From contig CM042994.1 of NCBI GenBank assembly GCA_023678885.1, positions 17,269,073 through 17,333,072 of the forward strand: a stretch of 64,000 nt of DNA. Reading direction: 5' to 3'. The notes beneath the pieces were generated by a model. The model did not search any database, was not told where the DNA came from, and saw only the letters and a list, made by a program, of their open reading frames with translations. The position numbers and the translations under genes were made by a program. How positions within the stretch are numbered: the stretch's first letter is position 1; each line of letters opens with the position of its first letter. Source of the stretch: Pogostemon cablin. Lineage: Eukaryota; Streptophyta; Magnoliopsida; Lamiales; Lamiaceae. Shown piece after piece: positions 63,701-64,000 of the stretch.

Positions 63701-64000
63701 TGATACATATTTTCTTTATCATGATGCACATTTTCTTCAACTTGATGCTCATTTTATTCATGATGCTTATTTCCGTCATCATGATGCTCATTCCCTTCAT
63801 CATAATGCTCATTTAATTCATCATGATGCATATTTTATTCCTCATGACGTACATTTTCTTCATCATGATAAATATTTCTTCATTGTGATGCTCATTTCCT
63901 TCATCGTGATGCTTATTTCCTTCTTCGTGATGCTCATTTCCGTCATCGTGATGCTCATTTTCTTCATTATAATGCATATTTTCTTCATCAAGATGCTCAT
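51765..64000 (+). repeat. 21-bp satellite array, segment 5 (runs off right edge)
   Basis: Continuous 21-bp units. About 54.7-57.5 kb repeats the block seen at 37.4-41.6 kb, including an element-free version of the right retrotransposon's insertion site (57447-57600). From 58.0 kb on it settles into regular ~1.2-kb higher-order copies. No gene is called. The array end is not in the window. Confidence 0.97.
58042..64000 (+). repeat. 1209-bp higher-order tandem repeat, about five copies
   Basis: The GCTTATTTGATTCTTCGTG marker gives copy starts at 58042, 59252, 60440, 61649 and 62858 (steps 1210, 1188, 1209, 1209). The AACTTGCTC marker at 58514, 59703, 60912, 62121 and 63330 gives 1189, 1209, 1209, 1209. 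The 20/21-bp differences are one monomer gained or lost. The last three copies differ by only a few bases by eye. The fifth is cut by the window. Confidence 0.9.

Noticed and set aside
7720..64000. CRISPR-like array (short regular repeats)
   Set aside because: There are no unique spacers: the units follow one another directly and diverge as a satellite. There are no cas genes, and the retrotransposons are plant-type.
7720..64000. Idea that the array is a repeat-protein gene (HDEENEH or MKKMSIM peptide)
   Set aside because: Frequent stops (from TTCTTAATC, TTATTC and short units), frame changes and no bias for synonymous change between units argue against coding selection.
7720..64000. Telomere or telomere-associated repeat
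   Set aside because: The unit has no TTTAGGG-like motif. The one GTTAGGGTTTCTAG stretch at 51685-51699 is a single, non-tandem match.
1..64000. tRNA or rRNA genes
   Set aside because: I saw no cloverleaf-like or rRNA-like sequence. The only tRNA-related sequence is the 13-base primer-binding site.

Overview
This window looks like heterochromatic DNA from a flowering plant. Almost all of it is one tandem-repeat field, interrupted by two copies of a Ty3/gypsy LTR retrotransposon. The plant call rests on the retrotransposon: plant-type gag zinc knuckles, a primer site matching initiator tRNA-Met, a C-terminal chromodomain-like tail and long LTRs, together resembling the Tekay/Del chromovirus lineage. 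I cannot name the species.

Layout. Positions 1-7719 hold a nearly complete chromovirus on the minus strand. Its 3' LTR runs off the left edge; then come a polypurine tract, a pol gene with two disabling changes, an intron-like spacer, an intact gag, a primer-binding site and a 2.37-kb 5' LTR. Positions 7720-41654 are tandem repeats with a basic period of 21 bp, interrupted by a 73-bp non-repeat island (12391-12463) and a 500-N gap (26903-27402). Positions 41655-47325 are a second, internally deleted member of the same family on the plus strand, flanked by a 5-bp target duplication (ATGAT) that is itself part of the repeat unit. Positions 47326-64000 are more of the 21-bp array, with a second island (51685-51764), running off the right edge. 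About 50 kb of repeat is visible, all in one orientation.

The 21-bp unit is the 10-bp palindrome CATCATGATG followed by 11 bp, CTCATTTTCTT or the common alternative CATATTTTCTT. Rare variant units show higher-order repeats: a 949-bp doublet that is itself duplicated about 6 kb away, a 210-bp (10-unit) tandem pair, an apparently exact 377-bp tandem pair, and at the right end a 1209-bp repeat with three evenly spaced, almost identical copies. This is the pattern expected of repeated unequal exchange with local homogenisation.

Because 21 is divisible by 3, four of the six frames lack a stop in the canonical unit, so the array is full of long ORFs. I regard none of them as genes. The only protein genes I support are the retrotransposon gag and pol. 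The points most worth following up are the array itself (higher-order structure, 21 bp equal to two helical turns, palindromic core), an in-frame GT-AG intron candidate between gag and pol, and the insertion of a chromodomain-bearing element into this satellite, with empty-site paralogues preserved. I found no multi-gene functional system here.
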